Source of the DNA: Mesorhizobium sp. LSHC420B00
GTDB taxonomy: Bacteria; Pseudomonadota; Alphaproteobacteria; Rhizobiales; Rhizobiaceae
DNA length: 52,919 nt
Assembly: GCF_000503055.1 (NCBI RefSeq)
Contig: NZ_AYVY01000006.1
Location: 129,538 to 182,456 of the forward strand
Reading direction: 5' to 3'
Of the stretch, positions 7,949-17,141 are shown in pieces. Both the position numbers and the translations under genes were made by a program. Positions within the stretch are counted from its first letter, which is position 1; the number at the start of each line of letters is the position of its first letter. The notes under the pieces were generated by a model. It ran no database searches. It was not told where the DNA came from and worked only from the letters and a program-made list of their open reading frames with translations.

Positions 7949-8731
7949 ATGATACGCTTCGCCGCCAACCTCACCATGATGTTCACGGAATGGTCGTTCC
8001 TTGACCGCTTCGAGGCTGCCGCGGAAGCCGGCTTCGGAGCCGTGGAATTCCTGTTCCCCTATGAATTCGCACCCGAAACCGTAGGCAGCCGACTGAGGGC
8101 ATGCGAACTCGAACTGGCGTTGTTTAATCTTCCTCCCGGAGACTGGGCTGCGGGCGAACGCGGCATCGCTGCCCTGCCGCATCGCTTCGAAGAGTTCCAG
8201 TCAGGCGTCGACAAGGCGCTGGACTACGCCCCGGCGACTGGCGTGCGCTCCCTCCACATGATGGCCGGCCTTGCGGACCCGTCAGACGCAGAAGCGTTGA
8301 GAAGCTACAGGCGTGCCGTGGACTTCGCCGGATCGAAGCTGGCCGCCCAAGGCCTGAACCTTCTGTTGGAACCGATCAACGGCCGCAGCATGCCCGGTTA
8401 TTTCCTGAACGACTTTGCGCGTGCCGCAGCATTTATTGAGGAACTCGATCACCCGAACGTCAGGCTTCAGTTCGACGTGTTCCATCGACAGATCATGCAT
8501 GGTGACATCACCGAGAGCTTCCGGCATCTGCAGCCGCTCATCGGGCACGTCCAGATAGCTGGGGTGCCTGCACGGCACGAGCCGGATACCGGCGAGGTCA
8601 ACTATCGGCACTTCTTCGAACAGCTTGAGACGAGCAATTATTCCGGTTTCGTCGGCTGCGAGTATCAGCCCGCTGGCGAGACGAAAGCTGGCCTTGGCTG
8701 GTTTGCGCCGTATAGGGGGCGCAGGCAGTGA
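7949..8731 (+). CDS. otnI: 2-oxo-tetronate isomerase (hydroxypyruvate isomerase family)
   Basis: A 260-residue TIM-barrel isomerase that interconverts 2-oxo- and 3-oxo-tetronate in the known pathway. The start MIRFAANLTMMF is typical of the hydroxypyruvate isomerase family. LLEPINGRSMPGYF carries a metal-binding Glu, VRLQFDVFHRQ the metal-binding Asp, and GCEYQPAG the C-terminal Glu. The start at 7949 lies 13 bases after the ltnD stop, with only a weak ribosome site. The stop overlaps the GTG start of otnK. Confidence 0.87.
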   Translation: MIRFAANLTMMFTEWSFLDRFEAAAEAGFGAVEFLFPYEFAPETVGSRLRACELELALFNLPPGDWAAGERGIAALPHRFEEFQSGVDKALDYAPATGVRSLHMMAGLADPSDAEALRSYRRAVDFAGSKLAAQGLNLLLEPINGRSMPGYFLNDFARAAAFIEELDHPNVRLQFDVFHRQIMHGDITESFRHLQPLIGHVQIAGVPARHEPDTGEVNYRHFFEQLETSNYSGFVGCEYQPAGETKAGLGWFAPYRGRRQ

Positions 8732-9996
8732 CGGTCATTCTCGCAGCCATAGCCGACGACTACACCGGGGCCTCAGATCTTGCGAACACCTGGCGCAAAT
8801 GCGGCCTTCGAACCGTCCAGACCATAGGAGTCCCGGTCGATAGCCGTCTGTTCGAAACGATTGATGCGCTTGTGGTCTCGCTGAAGATCCGTTCCGTGCC
8901 GGCTGTCGATGCGGTCGCAAGTGCGCTCGCCGCCGAGGAATTGCTCCGGCGGATCGGCGCCCGCCACGTCATGTACAAGATTTGCTCGACCTTCGATTCG
9001 ACCGATGCGGGCAATATCGGTCCGGTTACCGATGCGTTCATGGAGCGGGCTGGACAGGACTGGACCGTGGTTACGCCGGCGTTTCCGGAAACCGGACGCA
9101 CCGTCTACAAGGGGCACCTGTTCGTCAACGATGTCCCACTCAACGAAAGCGCCTTGCGGCACCATCCTTTGAATCCGATGCATGACGCCAATCTTACGCG
9201 TGTTCTTGCGAGGCAATCCAAGCACGCTGTTCACAGTCTCGACTGCCAGACGGTCGCACTTGGCCTGGAAAGCTGCAGAGCGAAGATCGCCGCAATGCCT
9301 GGCCGGCGGAAATCGATCATCGCCGACGCCATCCGGGACAGCGATCTCGATGTCCTCGGCCAATTGGCGTCCGGCGGCGCCGTTTCGACGGGTGCGTCCG
9401 GACTTGGCTACGGACTCGCAAGGGCCGCTCTGGCCGCACGCCCAGCCCGGGGATCAATGGCTAACCTTGCTGCTGTCGGTGGCCGATCGGCGGTCATTGC
9501 CGGCAGCTGTTCCGCCCGGACACTGGAGCAGATCGATGCCGCCGAAAGACATATGCCGGTGCTACGCCTTGATCCGCAGCGCATTGTCTCCGGCGGCGGC
9601 GGCGCCGTCGAAGAGGCCCTTGAATTCGCTCGACGGCAGCTCGCGGCTGGGCCAGTGCTCATCGCGTCCTCCGGCAGCCCCGATGCGGTTGCAGCCCTCC
9701 AGCGGCAGCACGGCAAGCACGAGGCCGGGCAGACGATCGAGAACGCCTTGGCGGAAATCGCCATCGGGCTCGTCGACGCCGGCGTTCGGCGGCTCGTGGT
9801 GGCGGGAGGCGAGACCTCGGGCGCCGTGGTGGACAAGCTGGCGATCGGCTCGTTCGAGGTCGGCGATGAACTTGCCCCCGGCGTCCCGATGCTGCGCACC
9901 ATCGGATACCCGGGAGGCGAACTGATGATGGCACTCAAATCCGGCAATTTCGGCGACGTAAACTTCTTTGCGGAAGCGCTTGCGAGGCTCGATTGA
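8728..9996 (+). CDS. otnK: 3-oxo-tetronate kinase (DUF1537 family)
   Basis: A 422-residue four-carbon acid-sugar kinase. The N-terminal substrate-binding domain shows IADDYTGASDLAN near residue 8 and YKICSTFDSTDAGNIG near 86. The C-terminal nucleotide-binding domain shows VVAGGETSGAV near 355 and LKSGNFG near the end. It phosphorylates 3-oxo-tetronate, which OtnC then decarboxylates. The GTG start overlaps the otnI stop (GTGA), so translation is coupled. Length and motifs match the family. Confidence 0.9.
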   Translation: MTVILAAIADDYTGASDLANTWRKCGLRTVQTIGVPVDSRLFETIDALVVSLKIRSVPAVDAVASALAAEELLRRIGARHVMYKICSTFDSTDAGNIGPVTDAFMERAGQDWTVVTPAFPETGRTVYKGHLFVNDVPLNESALRHHPLNPMHDANLTRVLARQSKHAVHSLDCQTVALGLESCRAKIAAMPGRRKSIIADAIRDSDLDVLGQLASGGAVSTGASGLGYGLARAALAARPARGSMANLAAVGGRSAVIAGSCSARTLEQIDAAERHMPVLRLDPQRIVSGGGGAVEEALEFARRQLAAGPVLIASSGSPDAVAALQRQHGKHEAGQTIENALAEIAIGLVDAGVRRLVVAGGETSGAVVDKLAIGSFEVGDELAPGVPMLRTIGYPGGELMMALKSGNFGDVNFFAEALARLD

Positions 9997-10156
9997 AAAC
10001 GAAGAGAGGATACGACGGCCGAAAGGAACGTGGGTCGGGCTGATCCGTCGGTTTCGGCTCTGGCCGCCTGATAGACAGGGTTGCTTTCTCTCTGTGAGCG
10101 ACCCCCGAGCCAGCCGCTTACAATTTAGTACCAACATCAACGATCGGAGAACCATC

Positions 10157-10912
10157 ATGACCAGTAGCTTTGAGGGCAAAACCGTCGTCGTGTCAGGAGC
10201 GGCGGGAGGTGTCGGCCGGGCTGCAGTTTCACTTTTCATCGAAAACGGTGCCAAGGTATGCGCAACAGATCTCAACCCGGCCGTCGACGAACTGGAACGA
10301 GACTCGCCCGATCATGTCGTCGCGGTTGCCGCTGATGTCACCAAGGTCGCTGACGTCGAGAAAATATTCACGACGGCAGAACAGCGGTTCGGTCCGGTCG
10401 ACGTGCTCGTCAGCAACGCCGGCTTCATCATTTCGAAGTCCGCTCACGAAACCAGCGAGGATGAGTGGGACGCTGTCATGAATGCGAACGCCAAATCCTT
10501 CTTCCTGATGTCGAGGCGCGCGCTGCCTTCGATGCTCGCGCGTGGCCACGGTTCGATCGTCGCGACGGGATCCATTTCAAGCGTCGTCGGCTTGCCGCAA
10601 CAGGCAGCCTATTGCGCGGCCAAAGGCGCCCTGCTTCAACTGGTACGACAGATGGCCGTAGATTATGCTTCCCGAGGCATCCGTGTGAACGCTGTTGGAG
10701 CAGGATCAATCAATACGCCGTTCCTGACTCGCTACCTCGAAGGCCTGGACGACCCAGCCGCAGGCGAGGCGGCCATCAAGAGCGCCCATCCCATTGGCCG
10801 CTGGGCCGAACCTAGTGAAATCGCCGATGCCCTTGTCTATCTTGCTGGTCCGAACGCGTCATTCGTGACAGGGCATATCTTGATGGCCGACGGCGGCTAC
10901 AGTGCCCGGTAG
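10157..10912 (+). CDS. SDR family oxidoreductase
   Basis: A 251-residue classical SDR with GAAGGVGR near residue 15, VLVSNAGF near 85, the catalytic YCAAKGA near 155 and a C-terminal GHILMADGGY. The start ATG follows CGGAGA. It is 160 bases downstream of otnK and could be cotranscribed. It may feed an alternative C4 substrate into the tetronate pathway, but substrate is unknown. Its 3' end abuts a truncated second SDR. Confidence 0.87.
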   Translation: MTSSFEGKTVVVSGAAGGVGRAAVSLFIENGAKVCATDLNPAVDELERDSPDHVVAVAADVTKVADVEKIFTTAEQRFGPVDVLVSNAGFIISKSAHETSEDEWDAVMNANAKSFFLMSRRALPSMLARGHGSIVATGSISSVVGLPQQAAYCAAKGALLQLVRQMAVDYASRGIRVNAVGAGSINTPFLTRYLEGLDDPAAGEAAIKSAHPIGRWAEPSEIADALVYLAGPNASFVTGHILMADGGYSAR

Positions 10913-11281
10913 CATCATTGTCATCTCAAGCCTCGCCGGCCTGCGTGGTGGCGAAGGTGCGGGGCAGAACATCAGCTACACCGTCGCCAAGCATGCGCAG
11001 GTCGGCGTGGTCTGCGCGGCGGCCCGGGCGCTCGCGCCGCGCGGCATCCGCGTCAATGCCTCAATCCAGGTCCGATCCACAACACGTTCCAGCACGAAAT
11101 CGAGAACCGCATCAGCGCGATCAGCGGCGTCAATGTCACGGAGGCGGTGAACAAGGCCGTTCCGTTGCAGCGCCACTCCGACCCTGACGAGGTGGCCAGC
11201 GTCGCCCTCTATCTGGCATCCTCAATGAGCAGCTACGTTACCGGCCAGGTGCACGTGGTGGATGGTGGCCTGGGGAGTTGA
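10901..11281 (+). pseudogene. C-terminal SDR remnant, truncated and frameshifted
   Basis: The reading frame begins inside the last codons of the preceding SDR at GSIIVISSLAG and runs through SYTVAKHAQVGVV (YxxxK) to APRGIRVNA. It then shifts frame near 11065 and continues NPGPIHNTF to SDPDEVASVALYLASS and VTGQVHVVDGGLGS, stop at 11279-11281. The N-terminal cofactor-binding half is missing. This looks like the scar of a deletion between two adjacent SDR genes. Confidence 0.8.
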
Positions 11282-11885
11282 CCCGATGCGAGCGGGAACG
11301 GCCGATAGTGAACCTCACCATCGGGTGCGCACGACACTCCCATCGCTGACCTTGGATGCAAGAATTCGGAGAGCAAGCCCTGCCTCCCAAATTTGTAGTT
11401 GGATGGGCTCTCTATTGCGCGAATGGCTGGAGACGAACGCCTATCTCCCGGTGCGTCCCATCGAGGAGAGAATCGACGGGAGCGAATAGTAGCGATGACG
11501 CCGTCCTCATTCGTCTTTCCAAACGACGCACCGCGTTGATCTTCGCGCCGGCGGTCGTCGGCGCTCTAAGAAAGATGGCGTATAACCCGCAGTCCTGCGC
11601 GCGTCCGCAACAGTGGACAGTTGTCGCGCGCGGGACGGAGGAAATTCGCCCCCGCCGCGGGCGGTGAACGGGACAGCCGTAGGAGCGTCAGCATAGCGCC
11701 GGCCGCAGACCGAGACGCGGGACCGACTGTACCCGTCCGCGGCGGTCCGCATTTTTTGCGTCACGATGGAAGCCGACCGGGCGAAATCGCGCACAGTTCC
11801 AGTTCTCGACAAGTCCGGCGGCTGATCGGCGACGACGGTCTGCCTTCGGCGACCAAAGGCATTGTCGCCGCTCGACTTATCTCGC
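11282..11885. other. Gene-poor stretch
   Basis: Short open frames exist on both strands but none has a ribosome site, family resemblance or conserved neighbour. No repeat, RNA gene or terminator was recognised. Confidence 0.4.
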
Positions 11886-13604
11886 TCAGCCGCAGCAACG
11901 AAGCCGGAACTGGTGGTTCGATGAGTGGGGGGAAAGGCGGTAGCGCTCTCCCGCTACCACCCTAAACCCACTATCGTACGTAATAGTGGGATCTTGCCTG
12001 TGGCGCTCCTCGGCCACCGCGCGTTCTCCAGCATACCGCGCTTGGGGGAATGTGTTGCCGCCGATGAGGGCGGCAAGCTTGCCTTTGACCTCGATCTCAA
12101 TATCCTGTCGCGGCCCTTTGGGATGAACCGTCACACAATGAACGAGCGCGCGGAAGCTCTTGACCAGCACGCCCCGATCGTCATCCGCCTCGGCGTGATG
12201 AGCTAAGACCGAAGCGAGCTCATCGACCGTTTTGACATACTTCTCTATCGCTGCCGGATGCAGAGTAAGGGTCGATGGCGCCTCTTCAAGACTGGCAAGT
12301 TCTGCCTCCGCCTCGATGCGTCGATCTTTCAACTCGGCGATACGCTCTCGGGCGTCGTCATCACCAATAATTCCCTTGACCACCAGGTCAATGCTGCGTT
12401 GTCGCTCGGCTTCAATCCGTGCGATCTTTGTCTCAAGGGTGACCCGAACGTTGGACGCACGGGCTGCTAGCCGTTGACGCTCTTCATTATAATTCCGGAC
12501 GTAGATCTCAATGAGACGCGGGTCCTTCAGCTCGTCACGCATTCCATCCAATACAGCATTCTCCACGCTCCGCAGGTAAACTATGCGACGATTGGGACAG
12601 CTGCCGCTCTCACGAACTGTCGAGCAGCGGATTCGTGTTTTGCCAGTCTTGTCGCGATCGTGCACCGACATGCCCGAACCGCAGCAGCCACATCGCAACA
12701 GGCCCGAGAGGAGATGCGGTGGCCGACGTTTCACGTTCAATTTCAGACGAGATCTTTCTGTCTTCAAGTCCTGCGCGCGTCGCCATATCTCTTCGTCAAC
12801 GATACGCAGGTGTGGGACATCAATCGTCTGCCACTGGTCGCGGCTATTCGGACGGGACAGACGCCTGCCGGTATCTGGGTCCTTAACCATCCGAACCTTG
12901 TTCCAGACGATGCGCCCAAAATAGAGCTCGTTCAAAATCAGCCCCGCGCCGCGTTGTGCGTTTCCGTTGATGGTAGAGGCGTTCCAACGAGTGCCGCGAG
13001 GCGGACAAAACCCCCTCGCGATTGAGATCTTGTGCGATTTCGCGTGGTGGCCGGCCAGAGGTGTAGGCCGCAAAGATCCGGCGAACTACCTCAGCCTCCT
13101 CTTCAACGATCTCCAGTCACCGGGACGCCCAAGAACTGCCCGATACCCGAATGCGCGACCGCCGGCGTGGCGCCCGTCGCGAACCACTCCGGCCATTCCT
13201 CGACGTACCTTTTTTGCGCCATCCTCGCGCTGCATCTGGCCCACCAAACCTCGTATTCCGATCAAGATTGCGTCAGCTGTGCCGTCGTGAACAGCTTGGA
13301 TCTCGATCCCTAGGAATGACAGTCGTTTGTGCAGTCCAGCGAGATCCTCCATGTCGCGCGAAAGGCGATCGAGTGCCTCAACAATGACGACATCAAACTT
13401 TCGTTCGCGCGCCGCATCCATCAATCTCATGAGGCCGGCACGGCCAAACATCGAAGCTCCCGAGCGAGCTTTGTCCTCGTAAGCCGCAACCACATCAAGC
13501 TGATGCCGTGCTGCATACGCGCGACAAAGGACGATCTGGTCATCGGTGGATTTCTCGTTCTGCAGCTCGGTCGAGAACCGGGCGTAAATGGCTGCGCGTA
13601 TCAT
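11886..13604 (-). pseudogene. Large serine recombinase, two compensating frameshifts
   Basis: DNA recombinase of the resolvase/large-serine family. The N-terminal catalytic domain is intact (AAIYARFSTELQNEKSTDDQ with the nucleophile serine; VIVEALDRLSRD; 13604 to about 13115). The middle continues in a second frame (VEEEAEVVRRIFAAYTSGRP). The recombinase domain and zinc ribbon (LLSGLLRCGCCGSGM) are in a third frame from about 13005. A one-base deletion near 13112-13120 and a one-base insertion near 13003-13008 explain this. A coiled-coil region rich in Glu/Arg follows. It overlaps the small gene upstream by ATGA. Probably inactive unless the indels are sequencing errors. Confidence 0.85.
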
Positions 13605-13816
13605 TCACGAACCTCGCCGTTGCAGCCAATTGCTTCGACGACATCCAAGTTAGGTGTCGAAGCAGATAGCCTCACAGCGAGATGATCGCGCCTAGCGTCG
13701 GCAATCGCAAGAGCTTCCACGAACTGAACTAACGTGGGATCGAGCGCATGCTCCAACGCCTGACGCATGCAAGCACTTGGCCCCGCAGCATTCCGTTTGT
13801 TCTCCGACTGTTTCAT
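13601..13816 (-). CDS. Small protein translationally coupled to the serine recombinase
   Basis: A 71-residue frame (MKQSENKRNAAGPSAC, then LEHALDPTLVQFVEALAIAD) ending in ATGA overlap with the recombinase start. The coupling is the main support; no clear ribosome site precedes the chosen ATG, and the open frame extends upstream without similarity. Function unknown; possibly an accessory of the recombinase. Confidence 0.45.
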   Translation of the reverse strand: MKQSENKRNAAGPSACMRQALEHALDPTLVQFVEALAIADARRDHLAVRLSASTPNLDVVEAIGCNGEVRE

Positions 13817-14091
13817 CGGAGTGAAGGATGTGAGGCCGTGCGGTGCTAAGGAAGAGGGCCAGGCGCATGGTCGTACAGATCGGATGCGACGACGTGTGAA
13901 AAGGACAGCCGCCAGCAAGATCATCTGCTGAGTTTGTTGGACACTTGCCACCTGGATGCGGCCAACCCGCTGATTGTCGATCCGAAGCCATAGGTTCAAA
14001 TCACGGACTGGCTTCGACCGTTGTCCTAGCTCGCCCCGACGGGTCGCACTGCGGCCGTCAGCCGGCAATTGCTATGAACTAGGAAACCATC

Positions 14092-14331
14092 ATGCCTGAA
14101 AATATCAGACTAACTTCGAGAGACGTCCCCCTCATTCAGCTAGGCCTCTATCAGTGCCGCTTCCCGGTGAGCGAAGACCCGTCAGTACCCGGCGGTTATC
14201 GTTTTTGTGCTGGGCCAACTTCGCCGGATCGCGTCTACTGCGATCATCACCACAACATTGTGACCGCCGTGGACCCTCGTCGAGCCCGCTCGGGTCTCCA
14301 CCTCGCTCAACGACGCGTCGCGTCAGTCTGA
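14092..14331 (+). CDS. Orphan GcrA-like zinc-binding protein
   Basis: A 79-residue protein with a clear ribosome site (AGGAAACC). YQCRFPVSEDP, then YRFCAGPTSPDRVYCDHHH, gives a C-x(n)-C-x(n)-C-x2-H arrangement like the C-terminal domain of the alphaproteobacterial cell-cycle regulator GcrA. The DNA-binding helix-turn-helix of full GcrA is absent. It lies in decayed DNA between a recombinase and an aquaporin relic. Family resemblance is moderate and the function is not known. Confidence 0.5.
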   Translation: MPENIRLTSRDVPLIQLGLYQCRFPVSEDPSVPGGYRFCAGPTSPDRVYCDHHHNIVTAVDPRRARSGLHLAQRRVASV

Positions 14332-14649
14332 CTGGCGGCGGCCTCCCGGCCAGGCGCTATGCGCCCCAAGGCCTTGGCTACGACCTTTCCGTCGGCTCGG
14401 TCTGGCCCATCCTCCCTTATGCCGTCTTCGCCGATGTATCCCCGGTCGCCCGATTGAGAACGACGACTTCTCGCCGAAGCGATCGCTTCGGAATGCCGTC
14501 GTAGCCCGACCGGAAGCTCAGTGTGCTTTTGTAGAGGTCGAGGTCCAATCCAACGTCTGGACTCCACTGGAGTGCCTGCACTCGAGAGCGATTGGCTCTG
14601 CGGCAGCCGATAAGGACCAAATGCGCCATCTGTAGACCTTCGTTGAGGA

Positions 14650-14895
14650 CTGCGGCGATGTGGGAAACAGGATACAAAGTGGCCCTTGTGGGAGGCGTCC
14701 ACGGCGTGACGGCCGGATTGAGGTGCGCGCCCGAGAGTGGCCCAATCGCGTAAGCCAGGGCGGTTACAGCGATGCCGAAGCTGAGGCCGATGCCAAGCGA
14801 CCGAGCCGGCAGCAGCCCGCCAAAACCGCCTGTCACCACTGACGCGCAGCCGAAGACAAGAAGGTGCCGAAAAGCTCGGCGGCGACGCTTTCATG
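14650..14895 (-). pseudogene. Aquaporin Z-type relic
   Basis: The minus strand encodes AAELFGTFL in one frame, then VFGCASVVTGGFGG and FGIAVTALAYAIGPLSGAHL followed by NPAVT in another. That is the first transmembrane segments and first NPA loop of an AqpZ-type water channel. There is a frameshift near 14860. Similarity is lost just after the NPA motif, so about two thirds of the gene is missing. Confidence 0.7.
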
Positions 14896-15441
14896 AGCAT
14901 ATCCCCTTGGAATTGTGAGGCCTCACTCTTCACGACTTGGAGCCGAATGCAGTGCGCCGCTGCGGCCATGGACCGGATTTGTTTGCCGCAGCGCAGCGGG
15001 TAGCCACTGCGCGCGCGGACAACCGTCCGCCACGACAGTAAGCGGAAGATGCGGCTGTGTGCAGCTAGATCTCTACCGCACACGGACGGATAGGATACCA
15101 AGCGACGCGCTTGCCGGGTGGCGTCAGACGCGGTTGGGGGGATTTTTTCGATCGAGACCCGATGATCCTGAACTTCGCGCAGGCCCGCGATAGTCTCGGC
15201 CAGAACGCGCGATGCAGCCCGGTCCTCTTTGGACGATAGGCACCCCAAAATTGAACCACCCCGCCTGTCACCGTCACGTCGGAATCGCCGACCGATGATC
15301 ATGGCTCAGCCGGGAGTGCCTCCAGGAGTTGATCCCGAATACTGCTGTGTTGGCCGCGGTTCGGACGAGTGGGCTTTCTCTAGCAGTCGCCAGCGGCGAT
15401 CCAGTCCGGACACTTCGGTGCTTCCGCCGCCCGCAATGCGC
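14896..15441. other. Gene-poor stretch upstream of the aquaporin relic, downstream of groEL
   Basis: Open frames here are short or out-of-frame shadows. One minus-strand segment (KEDRAASRVLAETIAGLREV, near 15150-15230) looks protein-like but could not be assigned. No terminator or RNA gene was recognised. Confidence 0.35.
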
Positions 15442-17085
15442 TCAGAAATCCATATCCATGTCGTGATGATGATGCTCGTGACCGGGAAGCTCCGGCGGCG
15501 GCGGGCCAGGCACTTCGGCCACCATGACTTCCGTTGTAAGGAGAAGACCCGCAACCGAGGCCGCGCCCTGGAGCGCCGTTCGCACCACCTTGGCCGGGTC
15601 GATGATGCCCTTTGACACCAGATCCCCGTACACGCCCGATTGGGCATCGTAGCCATAGGCGTTGTCGTCGTTTTCGAGGATCCCGGCGATGACGACCGAG
15701 CCTTCCAGGCCGGCATTGATCGCGATCTGCCGAGCCGGCCAGGTGATCGCCTTCCTGACGATCGCGATGCCGACCTGCTGGTCCTCGTTGCCGCCCTTGA
15801 GCTTCTTAAGCGCCCTGCCGGCGCGCAGCAAGGCGACCCCGCCGCCCGGGAGAATGCCCTCTGCGACCGCGGCTCTTGTCGCGTTCATCGCGTCATCGAT
15901 GCGATCCTTCTTTTCCCTGACCTCGACTTCGGTGGCACCGCCGACCCGGATCACGGCGACGCCACCGGCGAGCCTGGCCAGCCGCTCCTGGAGCTCCTCG
16001 CGGTCGTAATCGGAGGTGGTTTCCGCAAGCTCGAGCTTGATCTCAGCGATGCGGGCCTCGATGCTTGCCCGCTTGCCGGCGCCGCCGACGATCGTGGTGT
16101 TTGCCTTGTCGATCATCACCTTCTTGGTGCGCCCGAGCATATCGAGGGAAGCATGCTCGAGCTTGATGCCCAAATCCTCCGAGATCACCGTTCCGCCGGC
16201 CATCAGCGCGAGATCCTGCAGCATCGCCTTGCGGCGGTTTCCGTAGGCCGGCGCCTTGACTGCTGCAACCTTGAGAGCGCCGCGCAACTTGTTGACCACC
16301 AGCGCCGCAATCACCTCACGCTCGACATCCTCGGCGATGATGAGCAGCGGCTTGCCGGCCTGCACCACCTTCTCCAGCAGCGGCAGTATTTCGTTCAGGC
16401 TGGACAGTTTCTTCTCACTGATGAGGACATAGGCATCCTGCATCTCGACCCGCATCTTTGCGCGATTGGTGATGAAATGGGGCGAGATGTAGCCGCGGTC
16501 GAACTGCATGCCCTCGACGAATTCGAGTTCGGTTTCGAGCGACGTCCCGTCCTCGACAGTGATCAGGCCGTCATTGCCGACCCTCTTCATGGCGTCGGCT
16601 AGGCAGCGGCCAATCTCCCTATCGCCGTTGGCCGAGATGGTGCCGACTTGCGCAATTTCGACGTTCGAGGTGACCTTCGTGGCGTTGTTCTTGAGTTCCG
16701 CGACGACGGCTTCGACCGCGAGATCGATGCCGCGCTTCAGGTCCATGGGATTCATGCCGGCGGCCACCGCCTTGGCGCCCTCCCGGACGATCGCATGCGC
16801 GATCACGACGGCGGTGGTCGTGCCGTCGCCGGCCTGATAGGAAGTTCTTGTTGCGATCTCGCGCACCATCTGGGCGCCCATGTTCTCGAACTTGTTGTCG
16901 AGTTCGATTTCTCTGGCGACGGTCACGCCGTCCTTCGTGACCCGCGGCGCGCCGTGCTCCCTACCGATCGCGACGTTGCGCCCTAGCGGGCCAAGCGTGA
17001 CGCTCACCGCATTCGCCAGGGTGTCAATGCCGCGCAGCATTCTGTCGCGAGCCTCGAACGAGAACATGATTTCCTTGGCAGCCAT
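15442..17085 (-). CDS. groEL: 60 kDa chaperonin GroEL paralog with His/Met/Asp-rich tail
   Basis: Full-length (547 residues) GroEL. The ATP-site segment AGDGTTT is near residue 85, the [11 protein letters not shown] segment near 115, and the hydrolysis-associated Asp is in [20 protein letters not shown]. The usual Gly-Gly-Met tail is replaced by PPPPELPG followed by [12 protein letters not shown], a potential metal-binding tail. No groES is adjacent, so it must use a GroES from elsewhere. It lies 57 bases after hemA in the SCO-hemA operon, suggesting a dedicated role in folding haem/copper proteins of this module (inference). Confidence 0.92.
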   Translation of the reverse strand: MAAKEIMFSFEARDRMLRGIDTLANAVSVTLGPLGRNVAIGREHGAPRVTKDGVTVAREIELDNKFENMGAQMVREIATRTSYQAGDGTTTAVVIAHAIVREGAKAVAAGMNPMDLKRGIDLAVEAVVAELKNNATKVTSNVEIAQVGTISANGDREIGRCLADAMKRVGNDGLITVEDGTSLETELEFVEGMQFDRGYISPHFITNRAKMRVEMQDAYVLISEKKLSSLNEILPLLEKVVQAGKPLLIIAEDVEREVIAALVVNKLRGALKVAAVKAPAYGNRRKAMLQDLALMAGGTVISEDLGIKLEHASLDMLGRTKKVMIDKANTTIVGGAGKRASIEARIAEIKLELAETTSDYDREELQERLARLAGGVAVIRVGGATEVEVREKKDRIDDAMNATRAAVAEGILPGGGVALLRAGRALKKLKGGNEDQQVGIAIVRKAITWPARQIAINAGLEGSVVIAGILENDDNAYGYDAQSGVYGDLVSKGIIDPAKVVRTALQGAASVAGLLLTTEVMVAEVPGPPPPELPGHEHHHHDMDMDF

Positions 17086-17141
17086 TTCCTTGAACCTTAA
17101 GACCCGGAACGTCCGGGCAACGGCGAAGCTTCATTCGCCGC

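Noticed and set aside
14307..15302. 331-codon minus-strand frame covering the aquaporin region
   Set aside because: It is out of frame with the recognisable aquaporin motifs, so it is not the coding frame of that relic.
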